Of a stretch of DNA of 64,000 nucleotides, positions 1 through 10,879 are shown piece by piece. The position numbers were made by a program, and so were the translations under genes. Source of the stretch: Pseudocitrobacter vendiensis (GTDB lineage: Bacteria > Pseudomonadota > Gammaproteobacteria > Enterobacterales > Enterobacteriaceae); the NCBI RefSeq assembly GCF_943590815.1, contig NZ_CALSBS010000017.1, forward strand, positions 42,860 to 106,859, in the 5' to 3' direction. Below the pieces are notes generated by a model. It did not search any database. It was not told where the DNA came from and saw nothing but the letters and a program-made list of their open reading frames with translations. The number at the start of each line of letters is the position of its first letter. Within the stretch, counting starts at the first letter, position 1.

Positions 1-1716
1 GCGGGCTTGCAGGAAGCACTGGGCAACGGCGCGATGAGTAACTCCATCGAAGACATTGAACACTCAAGCTGTCTGCTGGTCTTTGGCTACAACTGCGCCG
101 ATTCTCACCCTATCGTGGCGCGTCGCGTGATCAAGGCCAAAGAGAAAGGCGCGAAAATTATCGTCTGCGACCCGCGTCGTATTGAAACCGCGCGTATCGC
201 CGATCAACATCTGCAAATTAAAAACGGCTGCAACATGGCGCTGGTCAATGCGTTTTCCCATGTACTGCTGGAAGAAAATCTCTACGACAAAGAATATGTT
301 GCGCGCTACACCACCGGTATCGATGAGTTGCGTGAAATCGTGAAAGATTATGCGCCGGAAGCGGTGGAAGCACTGACCGGCGTGACGGCACAACAGATTC
401 GTCAGGCGATGCGTACCTACGCGGCGGCTCCCAGCGCCACCATTATGTGGGGCATGGGCGTCACTCAGTTTGGTCAGGCCGTGGATGTGGTCAAAGGGCT
501 GGCAACGCTTGCGCTGCTCACCGGCAATCTGGGTCGTGAACATGTCGGCGTCGGCCCGGTGCGTGGTCAGAATAATGTGCAGGGCGCGTGCGATATGGGC
601 GTGATCCCTAACCAGTTCCCCGGTTATCAGGACGTGGTCGATGCCGACGTGCGGGCGAAATTCGCCAAAGCATGGGGTATTGACGCCAGCCTGATGGATG
701 ACAAAGTGGGCGTGCGCATTACCGAAGTGCCGCATCTGGCGCTGGAAGGGAAGTTGAAAGCCTACTACATCATGGGCGAAGATCCGCTGCAAACCGAAGC
801 CGACTTAGGCCTGGTGCGCAAAGGGTTCGAAGCACTCGATTTCGTGGTGGTGCAGGACATCTTTATGACCAAAACCGCCGAGCAGGCCGATGTGCTGCTG
901 CCCGCTACCTCCTGGGGCGAACACGGCGGCGTCTTCACCTGTGCTGACCGTGGCTTCCAGCGTTTCGAAAAAGCAATCGAACCGCAATATAACGTCAAAC
1001 GCGACTGGGAAATTATCAGCCTGATTGCCCAGGAAATGGGCTACCCCATGCATTACGACAATAACCAGCAAATCTGGGACGAAATGCGTGAGCTTTGCCC
1101 GCTCTTCTTTGGCGTGACTTACGATAAAATGGGCGACATGGGGCACGTTCAGTGGCCGTGTCCAACGCTCGATCACCCAGGCACGCCGTATCTTTACGCA
1201 GGTAATCAGTTTGACACCCCGGATGGCAAAGGTCATTTGTTTGCCGCGCCGTGGCGTGCGCCAGCCGAATGCCCGGATGATCAATATCCGCTGGTACTGT
1301 GCACCGTACGCGAAGTAGGGCACTACTCGTGCCGCTCGATGACCGGTAACTGTGCGGCGCTGCAATCGCTGGCCGATGAGCCAGGCTTTGTGCAAATCAA
1401 CCCGCAGGATGCGCAGAAGCTGGGCGTAAAAGACAAACAACTGGTGTGGGTGGCGTCGCGTCGCGGTAAAGTGATCACGCGTGCCAACGTCAACGAGCGT
1501 ATCAATCATGGCAGCGTCTATATGACCTACCAGTGGTGGATTGGCGCCTGTAACGAACTGACCCAGGACAACCTCGATCCCATCTCTAAAACGCCGGAAA
1601 CCAAGTACTGTGCGGTGAATATCAGTGCGATTGAGGATCAAAACTGGGCGGAAAACTACGCGCTGGAAAGCTACCAGTCGATGAAATCCCGCCTGCGTGA
1701 GGCGGTGGCAGGGTAA
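1..1716 (+). CDS. fdhF: FdhF-type formate dehydrogenase, 3' part
   Basis: Molybdopterin formate dehydrogenase, cytoplasmic, oxidising formate to CO2; the E. coli homologue works with hydrogenase 3. The reading frame is open from base 1, so the gene starts before the window. The 571 visible codons align from memory with about residue 146 to the end of the 715-aa E. coli FdhF: GMGVTQF, PVRGQNNVQGACDMG, YIMGEDPLQT, REVGHYSCRSMTGNC and the closing MTYQWWIGACNEL are all kept. Divergence from E. coli FdhF is clear, so it may be a second paralogue. The selenocysteine or cysteine ligand (E. coli position 140) would lie about six codons before the window, so its identity cannot be read. Stop is 3 bp before hypF, implying co-transcription. 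Confidence 0.93.
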   Translation, partial: AGLQEALGNGAMSNSIEDIEHSSCLLVFGYNCADSHPIVARRVIKAKEKGAKIIVCDPRRIETARIADQHLQIKNGCNMALVNAFSHVLLEENLYDKEYVARYTTGIDELREIVKDYAPEAVEALTGVTAQQIRQAMRTYAAAPSATIMWGMGVTQFGQAVDVVKGLATLALLTGNLGREHVGVGPVRGQNNVQGACDMGVIPNQFPGYQDVVDADVRAKFAKAWGIDASLMDDKVGVRITEVPHLALEGKLKAYYIMGEDPLQTEADLGLVRKGFEALDFVVVQDIFMTKTAEQADVLLPATSWGEHGGVFTCADRGFQRFEKAIEPQYNVKRDWEIISLIAQEMGYPMHYDNNQQIWDEMRELCPLFFGVTYDKMGDMGHVQWPCPTLDHPGTPYLYAGNQFDTPDGKGHLFAAPWRAPAECPDDQYPLVLCTVREVGHYSCRSMTGNCAALQSLADEPGFVQINPQDAQKLGVKDKQLVWVASRRGKVITRANVNERINHGSVYMTYQWWIGACNELTQDNLDPISKTPETKYCAVNISAIEDQNWAENYALESYQSMKSRLREAVAG

Positions 1717-1719
1717 TGA

Positions 1720-3936
1720 ATGACGATAACGCATAACGGCGTCGAAATCCGCATTCGCGGTAAAGTACAGGGGGTGGGCTTCCGCCCCTTTGTCTGGCAG
1801 CTGGCTCAGCAGCAGGCGCGCGTGGGCGATGTCTGCAACGACGGTGCGGGGGTGCTCGTTCGTTTGCTGGGCGAGGAAGCGGATTTCCTTGCCGCGCTTC
1901 ATCAACACTGCCCGCCTTTAGCGCGCATTGATGAGACGCAGGTTCAGCCTTATGTGTGGCAGAGCGTGCCAGACGACTTTGTGATCCGCGAGAGCGGCGC
2001 GGGGGCGATGAGCACGCAGATTGTCCCGGATGCGGCAACCTGCCCGGCGTGTCTTGCGGAGATGAATGACCCGCAGGAGCGCCGTTATCGTTATCCCTTT
2101 ATCAACTGTACCCACTGTGGCCCACGTTTTACCATTATTAACGCCATGCCCTATGACCGTCCCCTGACGGTGATGGCGGCGTTTCCGCTGTGCTCTGCCT
2201 GCGAGGCGGAGTACCGCAATCCTTACGATCGTCGCTTTCACGCCCAGCCTGTGGCCTGCGCCGAGTGCGGCCCGTGGCTGTCGTGGTATGCCGAAGGCGA
2301 ACCGCTGCACCGCGAGGCGGCGCTACAGGCGGCGATTACGCTTCTCACGTCGGGCGGCATTGTGGCGATCAAAGGGCTGGGTGGTTTTCATCTGGCCTGT
2401 GATGCGGGCAATGCCCGCGCGGTAGCGACGCTGCGCGCCCGTAAGCATCGCCCGGCGAAACCGCTGGCGGTGATGCTCCCCAATACGATGAATCTCCCCG
2501 ATGACGCCAGCCGATTACTGCGCACCCCGGCAGCACCGATTGTGCTGGTGGATAAATCCTGCGTCAGCGGCTTGTGTGATGACATCGCGCCGGGGCTGGC
2601 AGAAGTGGGCATCATGCTCCCGGCTAACCCTGTTCAGCATTTGCTGATGCAGGCGTTTAATCGCCCACTGGTGATGACATCCGGGAACTTTAGCGGTAAG
2701 CCCCCAGCCCTGACCAATGCGCTGGCACTGGCGGAACTCGCAGATATCGCCGACGGATTTTTGCTGCATAATCGCGATATTGTGCAGCGGATGGATGACT
2801 CGGTGGTGCGGCAAAACGGCGAAATGCTACGCCGGTCGCGCGGCTATGTACCGGATGCCATTCCACTGCCACCGGGTTTTCACGATATTCCGCCGATGCT
2901 TTGCCTGGGGGCAGATCTCAAAAATACCTTCTGCCTGGTACGCGGCGAGCAGGCGGTGTTAAGCCAGCATTTTGGCGATCTCACGGATGAAGGTGTCGAG
3001 GCGCAATGGCAGCAGTCGCTGCGTTTGATGCAGGCTATCTACGATTTTACCCCGCAGGCGGTGGTGGCGGATGCGCATCCTGGCTACCACTCATCGCAGT
3101 GGGCTGCGGCCCGCGATTTACCCCATCAAACGGTGCTTCATCATCATGCGCATATTGCCGCGTGCCTGGCGGAACACAACTGGCCGCTGGACGGCGGTGA
3201 TGTGGTTGCGCTGGCGCTGGACGGCATTGGCATGGGGGAAAAGGGTGCATTGTGGGGCGGTGAATGTCTGCGGGTGAACTACCGCGAGTGTGAACATCTT
3301 GGCGGCCTGCCTGCGGTAGCGCTGCCGGGGGGCGACCTGGCGGCACGTCAGCCGTGGCGTAACCTGCTGGCGCACTGCCTGGCGTTTGTGCCGGAGTGGG
3401 AAAGTTATCCGGAAACCGCCATCGTGCGCGAACAAAACTGGCCTCTGCTGGCGCGGGCGATTGAGCGCGGTATTAATGCGCCGCGCGCGTCATCGTGCGG
3501 GCGATTGTTTGATGCGGTGGCCTGCGCGCTGGGCTGTGCGCCGCTGACGTTGAGCTATGAAGGTGAGGCGGCTTGTCGTCTGGAAGCGCTGGCGGCGACG
3601 TGTACCGGCGTCGAACATCCGCTGCAAAGTGAACGGTTCGACCTTGCAGAATTCTGGCCGCAGTGGTTGAGCTGGCAGGCCAGCCCGGCGGAGAAAGCGT
3701 GGGTGTTTCACGATGCGCTGGCGCAGGGGCTGGGCGGTATGATGCGTCGCGAAGCGCAGGCGCGGGGCATCTCAACGCTGGCATTTGCTGGCGGCGTGCT
3801 GCATAACGCGCTGCTGCGTGCGCGGTTACAGCACCATCTGGCTGATTTTACGCTGCTTTTCCCACACAGTTTGCCCGCAGGCGATGGGGCAATTGCGTTC
3901 GGGCAGGCGGTGGTGGCAGCGGCCCGGTGCGCGTGA
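1720..3936 (+). CDS. hypF: [NiFe]-hydrogenase maturation carbamoyltransferase HypF
   Basis: Makes the carbamoyl adduct on HypE that becomes the CN ligands of [NiFe] hydrogenases; cytoplasmic. 738 aa against about 750 in E. coli. Domains in order: N-terminal acylphosphatase-like domain ([13 protein letters not shown], about residues 12-24), a paired zinc-finger region with CPAC, CTHCGP, CSAC and CAECGP (about 105-190), a YrdC-like domain (about 200-380), and a Kae1-like C-terminal domain with [13 protein letters not shown] and a DGIGMGEKG loop. The ATG at 1720 follows the upstream stop by 3 bp. In E. coli hypF follows hydN; here an fdhF-like gene sits directly upstream, so formate metabolism and hydrogenase maturation look co-expressed. 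Confidence 0.97.
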   Translation: MTITHNGVEIRIRGKVQGVGFRPFVWQLAQQQARVGDVCNDGAGVLVRLLGEEADFLAALHQHCPPLARIDETQVQPYVWQSVPDDFVIRESGAGAMSTQIVPDAATCPACLAEMNDPQERRYRYPFINCTHCGPRFTIINAMPYDRPLTVMAAFPLCSACEAEYRNPYDRRFHAQPVACAECGPWLSWYAEGEPLHREAALQAAITLLTSGGIVAIKGLGGFHLACDAGNARAVATLRARKHRPAKPLAVMLPNTMNLPDDASRLLRTPAAPIVLVDKSCVSGLCDDIAPGLAEVGIMLPANPVQHLLMQAFNRPLVMTSGNFSGKPPALTNALALAELADIADGFLLHNRDIVQRMDDSVVRQNGEMLRRSRGYVPDAIPLPPGFHDIPPMLCLGADLKNTFCLVRGEQAVLSQHFGDLTDEGVEAQWQQSLRLMQAIYDFTPQAVVADAHPGYHSSQWAAARDLPHQTVLHHHAHIAACLAEHNWPLDGGDVVALALDGIGMGEKGALWGGECLRVNYRECEHLGGLPAVALPGGDLAARQPWRNLLAHCLAFVPEWESYPETAIVREQNWPLLARAIERGINAPRASSCGRLFDAVACALGCAPLTLSYEGEAACRLEALAATCTGVEHPLQSERFDLAEFWPQWLSWQASPAEKAWVFHDALAQGLGGMMRREAQARGISTLAFAGGVLHNALLRARLQHHLADFTLLFPHSLPAGDGAIAFGQAVVAAARCA

Positions 3937-4055
3937 TGCCGGATGGCGGCTGCGCCTTATCCGGCCTACGGGTCGTGCGCGTAATGCCGAGTGGTTTGGG
4001 CTTGTCTGATGGTGCAAATAGGTAGGTCGGGTAAGGCGTAGCCGCCACCCGACAA
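3935..4055. repeat. REP/BIME pair between hypF and norW
   Basis: Two REP-like palindromic elements in opposite orientation: 3935-3970 (core GCCGGATGGCGGCT...CCTTATCCGGCCTAC) and 4022-4055 (GTCGGGTAAGGCGTAGCC...CACCCGAC). This is the usual arrangement of an enterobacterial BIME downstream of convergent genes. The first overlaps the hypF stop. Confidence 0.8.
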
Positions 4056-4081
4056 CAACGCGCGCACGGAGCCCAAAAAAA

Positions 4082-4098
4082 GCCCCGGCGACCGGGGC
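4082..4098 (-). terminator. norW terminator
   Basis: GCCCCGG-CGA-CCGGGGC hairpin. Read on the minus strand it is followed by a run of seven T, a good intrinsic terminator for norVW. The flanking A-runs make it potentially bidirectional for hypF as well. Confidence 0.75.
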
Positions 4099-4190
4099 AA
4101 AAATCAGACGCGATACGTCCATGTATCTGAGGTTAAGAAGGGCTCTGCAAAATTCGCGAGCAAGGTTAAGTTCAGCAATGGCATAGCAAA

Positions 4191-5324
4191 TCAATTCGGC
4201 AATAACTTCAACAGGCTAAACGCCTCCTTCATTCTCTCTTCACTCACCACAAACGCGCGAAGTTGCTGGTTGTCGTCATAGCCCTGAGCAAGCATGCCCT
4301 GTGCGCTGGTGGCGATAGTCCAGTCCAGATCCTGACGGCGCGTTTCCCCCGCCAGATGTAGCGGCAGATCCGGCGTTTTCACCTTCACCAGCATATGCGG
4401 TAACTTCAGCTCGCCATTCTGGCCGAGCAGATTCTTCGCCAGACACATCGCACTTAACAGAATCGGTTGCAGGAAGGGCAGCACGGCCCCGTTGATCTCC
4501 GCGCAATCACCCAGCGCGTAGATATCCGGGTTACTGGTCTGCATCGCGCTGTTGACCTTCACGCCACGATTGATCTCTACACCCGCATGACGCGCCAGCG
4601 CGGTTTCCGGGCGCAAGCCAGTGGCCGCAACAACGGCATCCACTTCAACCTGACGATGGCGGTCAAACTTCGCCACAATCCCGGATGTTGTTTGCTCCAG
4701 CGACTGCAACTGGGTTTTCAGCAGCAGATGCACACCCATGTCGGTCAGACGATGTTGCAGACGGCTGCTCACTTCCGGCGGCATCAGTGACGCCAGAATG
4801 CAGGCGGAGTTATCCACCACCGTCACCGCTTTACCTGCACGGCTGAAGTCCATCGCCAGTTCGCTGCCAATCAGGCCGCCGCCGATAATCAGTACGCGCT
4901 GCGCATCACGCAGGGTGCTTTGCGCGGCCCCGAACTCCTGCTGGCTGTTGAGGGTCAGCATCAGCTCTTTTCCGGGAACCGGCGGGACGATGGTCGATGC
5001 GCCCGTCGCCAGTACCAGTTTGTCGTAGCGCCACTCTCTGTCCTGGCTTTTCACCACTTTGGCCTGTGCGTCGATGTCGCTCACCCAGGTTTGCGGGAAG
5101 AGGTTCAGATTGTACTGCTCGGCAAACTCACCTGCCGTTTGCAGCGTCAGGTCGGCGGCGGTTTGCCCCCGGCTGACGACGTGGCTGAGGTCTGGCTTAT
5201 TGTACTCATCAATGCTGTCGGCGGCGATCAAGGTCAGCGGCACGGCAGCGTCCTGTTTGCGAATGTTTTTCACCAGTTGGCGGGCCGCAAAGCCCGACCC
5301 GATGATCACGATGCCATTATTCAT
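4191..5324 (-). CDS. norW: NADH:flavorubredoxin reductase NorW
   Basis: FAD enzyme passing electrons from NADH to the rubredoxin domain of NorV for anaerobic NO reduction to N2O. 377 aa, same length as E. coli NorW. N-terminal FAD Rossmann motif [14 protein letters not shown], central NAD-binding motif [13 protein letters not shown] (about residues 147-159) and the FAD motif [15 protein letters not shown] (about 263-277). Its ATG overlaps the norV stop by 4 bp (ATGA), so it is translationally coupled to norV. Confidence 0.98.
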   Translation of the reverse strand: MNNGIVIIGSGFAARQLVKNIRKQDAAVPLTLIAADSIDEYNKPDLSHVVSRGQTAADLTLQTAGEFAEQYNLNLFPQTWVSDIDAQAKVVKSQDREWRYDKLVLATGASTIVPPVPGKELMLTLNSQQEFGAAQSTLRDAQRVLIIGGGLIGSELAMDFSRAGKAVTVVDNSACILASLMPPEVSSRLQHRLTDMGVHLLLKTQLQSLEQTTSGIVAKFDRHRQVEVDAVVAATGLRPETALARHAGVEINRGVKVNSAMQTSNPDIYALGDCAEINGAVLPFLQPILLSAMCLAKNLLGQNGELKLPHMLVKVKTPDLPLHLAGETRRQDLDWTIATSAQGMLAQGYDDNQQLRAFVVSEERMKEAFSLLKLLPN

Positions 5325-6763
5325 TTTGCCTCCGTGGCCAGTACGTCGAAGACGTCTTTACCCAGTGAGCATTCCGGGCACAGGAAGTTATCCGGCACGT
5401 CGCTCCACGGCGTCCCCGGCTGAACATCCTGGTTCGGCTCGCCTTTTGCCGGATCGTAAATCCACTGGCAGACGCTGCACTGCATGCTTGGGCCGAGGTC
5501 AGCGGCTGCGGCACAGGCGCATTCTTCCTGCGCGGTTGTGACTTTGGCACTCACCTCTGGCAGCGGCGCAAGTGCCCACTGGCGGGCGATTTCACGACCG
5601 TGTTCGCGGCACACTTCCAGCGCGTCGAAGTCAGGACGCCATTTGGCTTTCAGGCTCAGTGACATTTCAAAGCCCGCATCCTGCAAACGAGTAGAGAGAC
5701 GGTCAACCGCGCCGCCGCTCCAGCCATGTGAACCGAACGCGCTGGCGCGTTTGTTGCGAAAACGCAGGCCCGTCATCTCTTCCACCAGGCCGGCAATTTT
5801 CGGCATCATCACGTTGTTCATGGTTGACGTACCGACCAGCACGCCTTTGGAACGGAAAACGTTGGTCAGGATTTCGTTTTTATCGCTGCGGGCGACGTTG
5901 AAGATTTTCACCGCTACGCGTGGGTCAACTTCGTTGATACCCTGAGCAATCGCATCCGCCATCATGCGGGTGTTGTTTGACATGGTGTCGTAGAAAATAG
6001 TGATGCGATCTTCCTGATAATCGGCCGCCCATTTCAGATACAGCTCAACGATTTGCGTCGGGTTGTCACGCCATACCACACCGTGTGAGGTGGCAATCAT
6101 ATCGACCGGCAGGTTGAAGCCGAGGATTTCAGTAATTTTTGGCGTCACCAGACGGCTGAACGGCGTCAGGATATTGGCATAGTAGCGCTGACACTGTTCG
6201 AACAGTTCGGTCTGATCCACTTCGTCGTTAAACAGACGTTCGTCGCAGTAGTGCTGGCCGAAAGCATCGTTACTGAACAGAACCGCGTCGCCAGTCATGT
6301 AAGTCATCATGCTGTCCGGCCAGTGCAGCATCGGGGTTTCAACGAAGACCAGTTGTTTGCCGTTACCGATATCCAGACTGTCGCCGGTTTTCACCGTATG
6401 GAAATTCCATTCCGGATGGTGGTGGTGGCCGTTGATGGAATCAATGGCGTTGGTAGTGCAGTAAATGGGCGTGTTCGGGATGTAAGACATCAGCTCGGTC
6501 AGCGCACCGGCGTGGTCTTCTTCCGCGTGGTTAATAATGATGTAGTCGATGTCGTTCAGGTCGATTTCGCTGCGCAGATTCTGCACGAATTCGCGGCTGA
6601 ATTTGTGGTCAACGGTGTCGATCAGGACATTTTTACCTTCACGGATCAGATAGCTGTTGTAGCTGCTGCCACGCAGTGTTTTATATTCGGTACCGTGAAA
6701 ATCACGCACTTCCCAGTCACGTTGGCCAACCCAATGAATGTTATTTTTAACCAGAATAGACAT
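5321..6763 (-). CDS. norV: anaerobic nitric oxide reductase flavorubredoxin NorV
   Basis: Cytoplasmic flavodiiron NO reductase, 480 aa. Metallo-beta-lactamase-like domain carries the diiron motif [11 protein letters not shown] near residues 78-88; a flavodoxin domain begins near 255 ([14 protein letters not shown]); a rubredoxin domain at the C-terminus has CSVC and CPEC. A longer reading of the same frame exists, but the ATG at 6763 matches the E. coli N-terminus and is preceded by GAGG at proper spacing. The variable linker before rubredoxin is the most diverged part. Expressed from the sigma-54/NorR promoter just upstream. Confidence 0.98.
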   Translation of the reverse strand: MSILVKNNIHWVGQRDWEVRDFHGTEYKTLRGSSYNSYLIREGKNVLIDTVDHKFSREFVQNLRSEIDLNDIDYIIINHAEEDHAGALTELMSYIPNTPIYCTTNAIDSINGHHHHPEWNFHTVKTGDSLDIGNGKQLVFVETPMLHWPDSMMTYMTGDAVLFSNDAFGQHYCDERLFNDEVDQTELFEQCQRYYANILTPFSRLVTPKITEILGFNLPVDMIATSHGVVWRDNPTQIVELYLKWAADYQEDRITIFYDTMSNNTRMMADAIAQGINEVDPRVAVKIFNVARSDKNEILTNVFRSKGVLVGTSTMNNVMMPKIAGLVEEMTGLRFRNKRASAFGSHGWSGGAVDRLSTRLQDAGFEMSLSLKAKWRPDFDALEVCREHGREIARQWALAPLPEVSAKVTTAQEECACAAAADLGPSMQCSVCQWIYDPAKGEPNQDVQPGTPWSDVPDNFLCPECSLGKDVFDVLATEAK

Positions 6764-6810
6764 AGCAACCTCAATCAAATGCAGTGTTTTTAAAAAAGAT
6801 GTTTTGCTTA

Positions 6811-6828
6811 TTGCAGGTCGCGTGCCAA
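6811..6828 (-). promoter_or_regulatory. sigma-54 promoter of norVW
   Basis: On the minus strand the sequence reads TTGGCACGCGACCTGCAA, matching the -24/-12 consensus TGGCACG-N4-TTGC with the invariant GG and GC at correct spacing. It lies about 50 bp upstream of the norV start. Confidence 0.85.
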
Positions 6829-6881
6829 CTTTTTAACATGTTGTTTTATATGTGTTTAATGTTTTTGTGTGCATTTTTATT

Positions 6882-6937
6882 GTCAAAATGACTGTTATTG
6901 ATACAGTCAATATGACAATATGCATTGTCAAAACGAC
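6882..6937. promoter_or_regulatory. three NorR enhancer sites
   Basis: Three GT-N7-AC palindromes: 6882-6892 (GTCAAAATGAC), 6906-6916 (GTCAATATGAC) and 6927-6937 (GTCAAAACGAC), 24 and 21 bp apart. NorR activates norVW from three tandem sites of this form in E. coli. They lie 55-125 bp upstream of the sigma-54 promoter and abut the norR start, so they could also mediate norR autoregulation. Confidence 0.85.
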
Positions 6938-6949
6938 AATGAGGTTGTG

Positions 6950-8470
6950 ATGAGTTTTTCGGTCGATGTGCTGGCGAATATCGCCATTGAGCTACAACGC
7001 GGGATCGGGCATCAGGACCGCTTTCAGCGTTTAATCACCACGCTGCGTCAGGTGCTGGAGTGCGACGCGTCGGCATTACTGCGCTATGACGCACGTCAGT
7101 TTGTTCCGCTGGCCATCGATGGGCTGGCGCAGGATGTGCTGGGTCGTCGCTTTACGCTGGAAGGGCACCCGCGTCTTGAGGCCATTGCCCGCGCCGGGGA
7201 TGTCGTCCGCTTCCCGGCAGACAGTGATTTGCCCGATCCTTACGATGGTTTAATTCCCGGCCAGGAGAGCCTGAAAGTGCACGCCTGCGTCGGCTTGCCG
7301 CTGTTTGCCGGGCAGAACCTGATCGGCGCGTTGACGCTGGATGCGATGGAGCCGGAGCAGTTTGATGTCTTCAGCGATGAGGAACTGCGCCTGATATCCG
7401 CGCTGGCTGCCGGGGCGCTGAGTAATGCGCTTCTGATTGAACAACTGGAAAGCCAGAATATGTTGCCGGGGGCGCCTGCAGCGTTTGAACCTGTCGCCAG
7501 CACCGACATGATTGGCCTGTCTCCGTACATGATGCAGCTTAAAAAAGAGATAGAAATCGTCGCGGCGTCCGATCTCAATGTGTTGATTAGTGGCGAAACG
7601 GGTACCGGGAAGGAACTGGTGGCGAAATCCATTCATGAAGGTTCTCCGCGTGCGGTTAACCCGCTGGTCTATCTCAACTGTGCGGCGCTACCGGAAAGCG
7701 TGGCGGAAAGTGAGCTCTTTGGCCATGTAAAGGGCGCGTTTACCGGGGCAATCAGCAACCGTAGCGGTAAGTTTGAAATGGCCGATAACGGTACGCTATT
7801 CCTCGATGAAATTGGCGAACTGTCTCTGGCGTTGCAGGCCAAATTGCTGCGCGTATTGCAGTATGGCGATATACAGCGCGTCGGCGATGACCGTAGCCTG
7901 CGCGTCGATGTGCGCGTGCTGGCGGCCACCAACCGCGACCTGCGCGAAGAGGTGCTGGCCGGGCGTTTTCGTGCCGATCTGTTCCATCGTCTGAGCGTCT
8001 TCCCGCTCTCCGTTCCACCGCTGCGTGAACGTGGTGATGATGTGGTGCTGCTGGCGGGCTATTTCTGCGAACAGTGTCGGTTACGTCTCGGGTTGTCGCG
8101 GGTGATTTTAAGCGCCGGGGCGCGGGCGCATTTACAGAGTTATGGCTGGCCGGGCAATGTGCGTGAGCTGGAACATGCGGTTCATCGCGCGGTAGTGCTG
8201 GCGCGCGCAACGCGCAGCGGTGGCGAAGTGATCCTCGAAGCGCAGCATTTTGCGTTTGAAGAGAGTATGGTGGCGCCAGTAATGGAAAGTGAAGCGCCGG
8301 TATTACCTGCGTGTCACAACCTTCGCGATGCTACCGAACATTTTCAGCGCGAGATGATCCGCCAGGCGCTGGCGCAAAACAGCAACAACTGGGCGGCCAG
8401 CGCACGGGCGCTGGAGACAGACGTCGCCAACCTGCATCGGCTGGCGAAACGTCTGGGAATGAAGGATTAA
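6950..8470 (+). CDS. norR: NO-responsive sigma-54 activator NorR
   Basis: 506-aa bacterial enhancer-binding protein. An N-terminal GAF domain (about 1-175) senses NO through non-haem iron; the AAA+ domain (about 190-425) has Walker A GETGTGKE, the sigma-54 contact loop GAFTGA and Walker [10 protein letters not shown]; the C-terminal Fis-type HTH ends with [12 protein letters not shown]. The ATG at 6950 follows a good GAGG; an upstream in-frame start at 6920 would run through a NorR site and is not in the E. coli protein. Divergent from norVW. Confidence 0.97.
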   Translation: MSFSVDVLANIAIELQRGIGHQDRFQRLITTLRQVLECDASALLRYDARQFVPLAIDGLAQDVLGRRFTLEGHPRLEAIARAGDVVRFPADSDLPDPYDGLIPGQESLKVHACVGLPLFAGQNLIGALTLDAMEPEQFDVFSDEELRLISALAAGALSNALLIEQLESQNMLPGAPAAFEPVASTDMIGLSPYMMQLKKEIEIVAASDLNVLISGETGTGKELVAKSIHEGSPRAVNPLVYLNCAALPESVAESELFGHVKGAFTGAISNRSGKFEMADNGTLFLDEIGELSLALQAKLLRVLQYGDIQRVGDDRSLRVDVRVLAATNRDLREEVLAGRFRADLFHRLSVFPLSVPPLRERGDDVVLLAGYFCEQCRLRLGLSRVILSAGARAHLQSYGWPGNVRELEHAVHRAVVLARATRSGGEVILEAQHFAFEESMVAPVMESEAPVLPACHNLRDATEHFQREMIRQALAQNSNNWAASARALETDVANLHRLAKRLGMKD

Positions 8471-9441
8471 AGAATGCCTGCCTGATAGAAGTTCTGCAGG
8501 TTGATTGCGCCGACCAGTTGGCCGTTGTCATCCACCACCGGCGCGGCGCTGATTTTTTTCTTCATCAATTGCTCTTTGGCATCAATGGCGCGGCTCTGCG
8601 CATTCAGCGTCGTGCCATTTACCGTCATCGCCAGGCTGACGTTATCTGCCAGTGCGCCACCGCCCACCAGCCAGCGGCGCAGGTCGCCGTCGGTAAATAC
8701 GCCTTTCACCTGCAACTGCTCATCACATACGGCAACCAGGCCGAGCCCGGTGCGGCTCAGTTCGAGCATCGCGTCCATGATGCTGGCGTGAATACTCACC
8801 TGTGGCACGTCGGCGTCGCGGCGCATCAGATGATGCACTTTATTCAGCAAGCGCGCGCCCAGTGCGCCAGCCGGATGCGAACGGGCGAAATCTTCTTCAT
8901 TGAAACCACGGGCCTGCATTACGGCCATCGCCAGCGCATCGCCCATCATCAGCGTATTCACAGTGCTGGAAGTGGGGGCTAAACGCATCGGGCAGGCTTC
9001 ACGTTCCACGGAAATATCCAGCACCGCTTTTGCCGCTAAACCCAACGGCGAGTGGGATTTTCCGGTCATCGCCAGCAGAACAACGGATTTTTCTTCCAGT
9101 CGCGGGATGATGAGATCCAGCTCTTTCGCGCCGCCGGAGTAGGAGATAAACAGCATCACGTCCTGGCTTTCCACCATGCCTAAATCGCCGTGCAGCGCCT
9201 CAGCCGGGTGAACAAAGAACGCGGGTGTACCGGTGCTGGCAAAGGTTGCGGCGAGTTTTTTACCGATATGGCCCGATTTTCCGATGCCGGAAACAATCAG
9301 TTTGCCTTTGCAATTAATGATGGCTTCGGCGGCTTTGATAAAGTCATCACCCAGGCGGTCCGGAAGCTGACTGGCTTCCTGAAGTTCCAGCATTAGCGTT
9401 TGACGGCCCGCTTCCAGTAAAAAAGTGTTGTCCGCAATCAT
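8467..9441 (-). CDS. gutQ: D-arabinose 5-phosphate isomerase GutQ
   Basis: Interconverts ribulose 5-phosphate and arabinose 5-phosphate. 324 aa: SIS domain with [19 protein letters not shown] near residues 48-66 and the [11 protein letters not shown] active-site segment, followed by two CBS domains. ATG at 9441 is preceded by AGGA; the longer reading to 9459 lacks a ribosome-binding site. Its TAA overlaps the norR TAA (convergent, 4 bp shared). In E. coli gutQ is the last gene of the sorbitol operon; here the next gene upstream is mltB, so srlAEBD, gutM and srlR are absent at this locus. Confidence 0.95.
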   Translation of the reverse strand: MIADNTFLLEAGRQTLMLELQEASQLPDRLGDDFIKAAEAIINCKGKLIVSGIGKSGHIGKKLAATFASTGTPAFFVHPAEALHGDLGMVESQDVMLFISYSGGAKELDLIIPRLEEKSVVLLAMTGKSHSPLGLAAKAVLDISVEREACPMRLAPTSSTVNTLMMGDALAMAVMQARGFNEEDFARSHPAGALGARLLNKVHHLMRRDADVPQVSIHASIMDAMLELSRTGLGLVAVCDEQLQVKGVFTDGDLRRWLVGGGALADNVSLAMTVNGTTLNAQSRAIDAKEQLMKKKISAAPVVDDNGQLVGAINLQNFYQAGIL

Positions 9442-9670
9442 GGCGTTGCATCCTGTCATTTTTGTATGTCAAAGGTGTAGGGATCGGCGTTTACCGATGC
9501 GCGCGTAAGGGTACTGAATTCGTATCTTCAATACCAATAGCGCGATCAAGGTCTGGGCGTTTTGCTTAGGGTGAAGTTTTTTTCTTTGCAACGCGTGATG
9601 GCGCTTCCTTGAGGCGTCGCGATTGCTTTACCATAATTACCTCTTGCCGATATTGTTAAATGGATGTCCC

Positions 9671-10753
9671 ATGTTGAAGCGTCGTTATATCGCCTTACTG
9701 CCCCTGTGTGTCCTGCTCGCTGCCTGTAGCAGCAAACCAAAAACCACCGCCGCCGCACCGGCAACGGCTGGCACGCCATCCGGCGGCTTCCTGCTGGAGC
9801 CGCAGCACAATGCGCTGATCCCGACCGGTGATTTCGCTAACAACCCGGCGGCAGAGCAGTTCATCGATAAGATGGTGAGCAAGCATGGCTTTGACCGACA
9901 ACAACTGCACGAAATTCTCTCCCAGGCGAAGCGTCTCGATTATGTGTTGCGTCTGATGGATCGCCAGGCACCGACCGGCCTACCGCCGAGTGGGCCAAAC
10001 GGCGCGTGGCTGCGCTATCGCAAACAGTTTATCACCCCGGACAACGTACAAAACGGCGTCGCGTTCTGGAATCAACATGAAGCGGCGCTGAAACGCGCAT
10101 GGCAGGTGTACGGCGTGCCACCGGAAATTATCGTCGGCATTGTCGGCGTTGAAACCCGCTGGGGCCGCGTGATGGGCAAAACCCGTATCCTCGATGCGCT
10201 GGCGACACTCTCCTTTAACTACCCGCGCCGCGCGGAGTACTTCTCTGGCGAACTGGAAACCTTCCTGCTGATGGCGCGTGATGAAAGCGATGACCCGCTT
10301 GATTTGAAAGGTTCCTTCGCAGGCGCAATGGGCTACGGCCAGTTCATGCCGTCCTCATACAAACAGTATGCCGTTGATTTTAATGGCGATGGGCACATCA
10401 ACCTGTGGGATCCTGAAGATGCCATTGGCAGCGTGGCAAACTACTTCAAACAGCACGGCTGGGTGAAGGGCGACCAGGTGGCGGTGCAGGCGATGGGCCA
10501 GGCGCCGGGGCTGGAAAACGGCTTTAAAACTAAATACAGTGTGTCGCAGCTTGCTGCCGCAGGGCTGACGCCGATGAATTCGCTGGGCAATCATCAGCAG
10601 GCCAGCCTGCTGCGTCTGGATGTCGGCACCGGTTATCAGTACTGGTACGGCTTGCCGAACTTCTACACCATCACCCGCTATAACCACAGTACGCACTATG
10701 CGATGGCTGTCTGGCAGCTTGGTCAGGCTGTCGCACTGGCTCGCGTTCAGTAA
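9671..10753 (+). CDS. mltB: membrane-bound lytic murein transglycosylase B
   Basis: Outer-membrane lipoprotein cleaving the MurNAc-GlcNAc bond with 1,6-anhydro product formation. 361 aa, equal to E. coli MltB. Lipobox LLAAC places the lipidated Cys near residue 20. Catalytic Glu lies in IIVGIVGVETRWGRVMG (about 145-162), and GAMGYGQFMPSSY follows. The ATG at 9671 gives a proper lipoprotein signal; a 16-residue upstream extension would spoil it. Divergent from gutQ across a 229-bp spacer in which no gene is visible. Confidence 0.96.
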   Translation: MLKRRYIALLPLCVLLAACSSKPKTTAAAPATAGTPSGGFLLEPQHNALIPTGDFANNPAAEQFIDKMVSKHGFDRQQLHEILSQAKRLDYVLRLMDRQAPTGLPPSGPNGAWLRYRKQFITPDNVQNGVAFWNQHEAALKRAWQVYGVPPEIIVGIVGVETRWGRVMGKTRILDALATLSFNYPRRAEYFSGELETFLLMARDESDDPLDLKGSFAGAMGYGQFMPSSYKQYAVDFNGDGHINLWDPEDAIGSVANYFKQHGWVKGDQVAVQAMGQAPGLENGFKTKYSVSQLAAAGLTPMNSLGNHQQASLLRLDVGTGYQYWYGLPNFYTITRYNHSTHYAMAVWQLGQAVALARVQ

Positions 10754-10761
10754 TCCTTCTT

Positions 10762-10781
10762 CCCCTCCCATCCGGGAGGGG
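10762..10781 (+). terminator. hairpin after mltB
   Basis: CCCCTCCC-ATCC-GGGAGGGG stem-loop 9 bp after the mltB stop. The following bases are not a clean T-run, so termination may be weak. Confidence 0.5.
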
Positions 10782-10845
10782 AGTTACATTTCGATACACC
10801 CTCAGGCGCTGACAAGGATTTACATTCATCTGCTCGCTGTTTATT

Positions 10846-10858
10846 GTTATGTTATAAC
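10846..10858. promoter_or_regulatory. Zur box upstream of zinc ABC operon
   Basis: GTTATGTTATAAC matches the enterobacterial Zur core GTTATA-N-TATAAC at 11 of 12 fixed positions. It is 21 bp before the first ORF of the ABC operon, a position suited to repression by zinc-loaded Zur. Confidence 0.75.
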
Positions 10859-10879
10859 ATAAACATTGGGGCGCTATTG

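Noticed and set aside
805..1908. 367-codon minus-strand frame antisense to fdhF/hypF
   Set aside because: Composition mirrors the codon pattern of the opposite strand, no ribosome-binding site, and it crosses two strongly supported genes.
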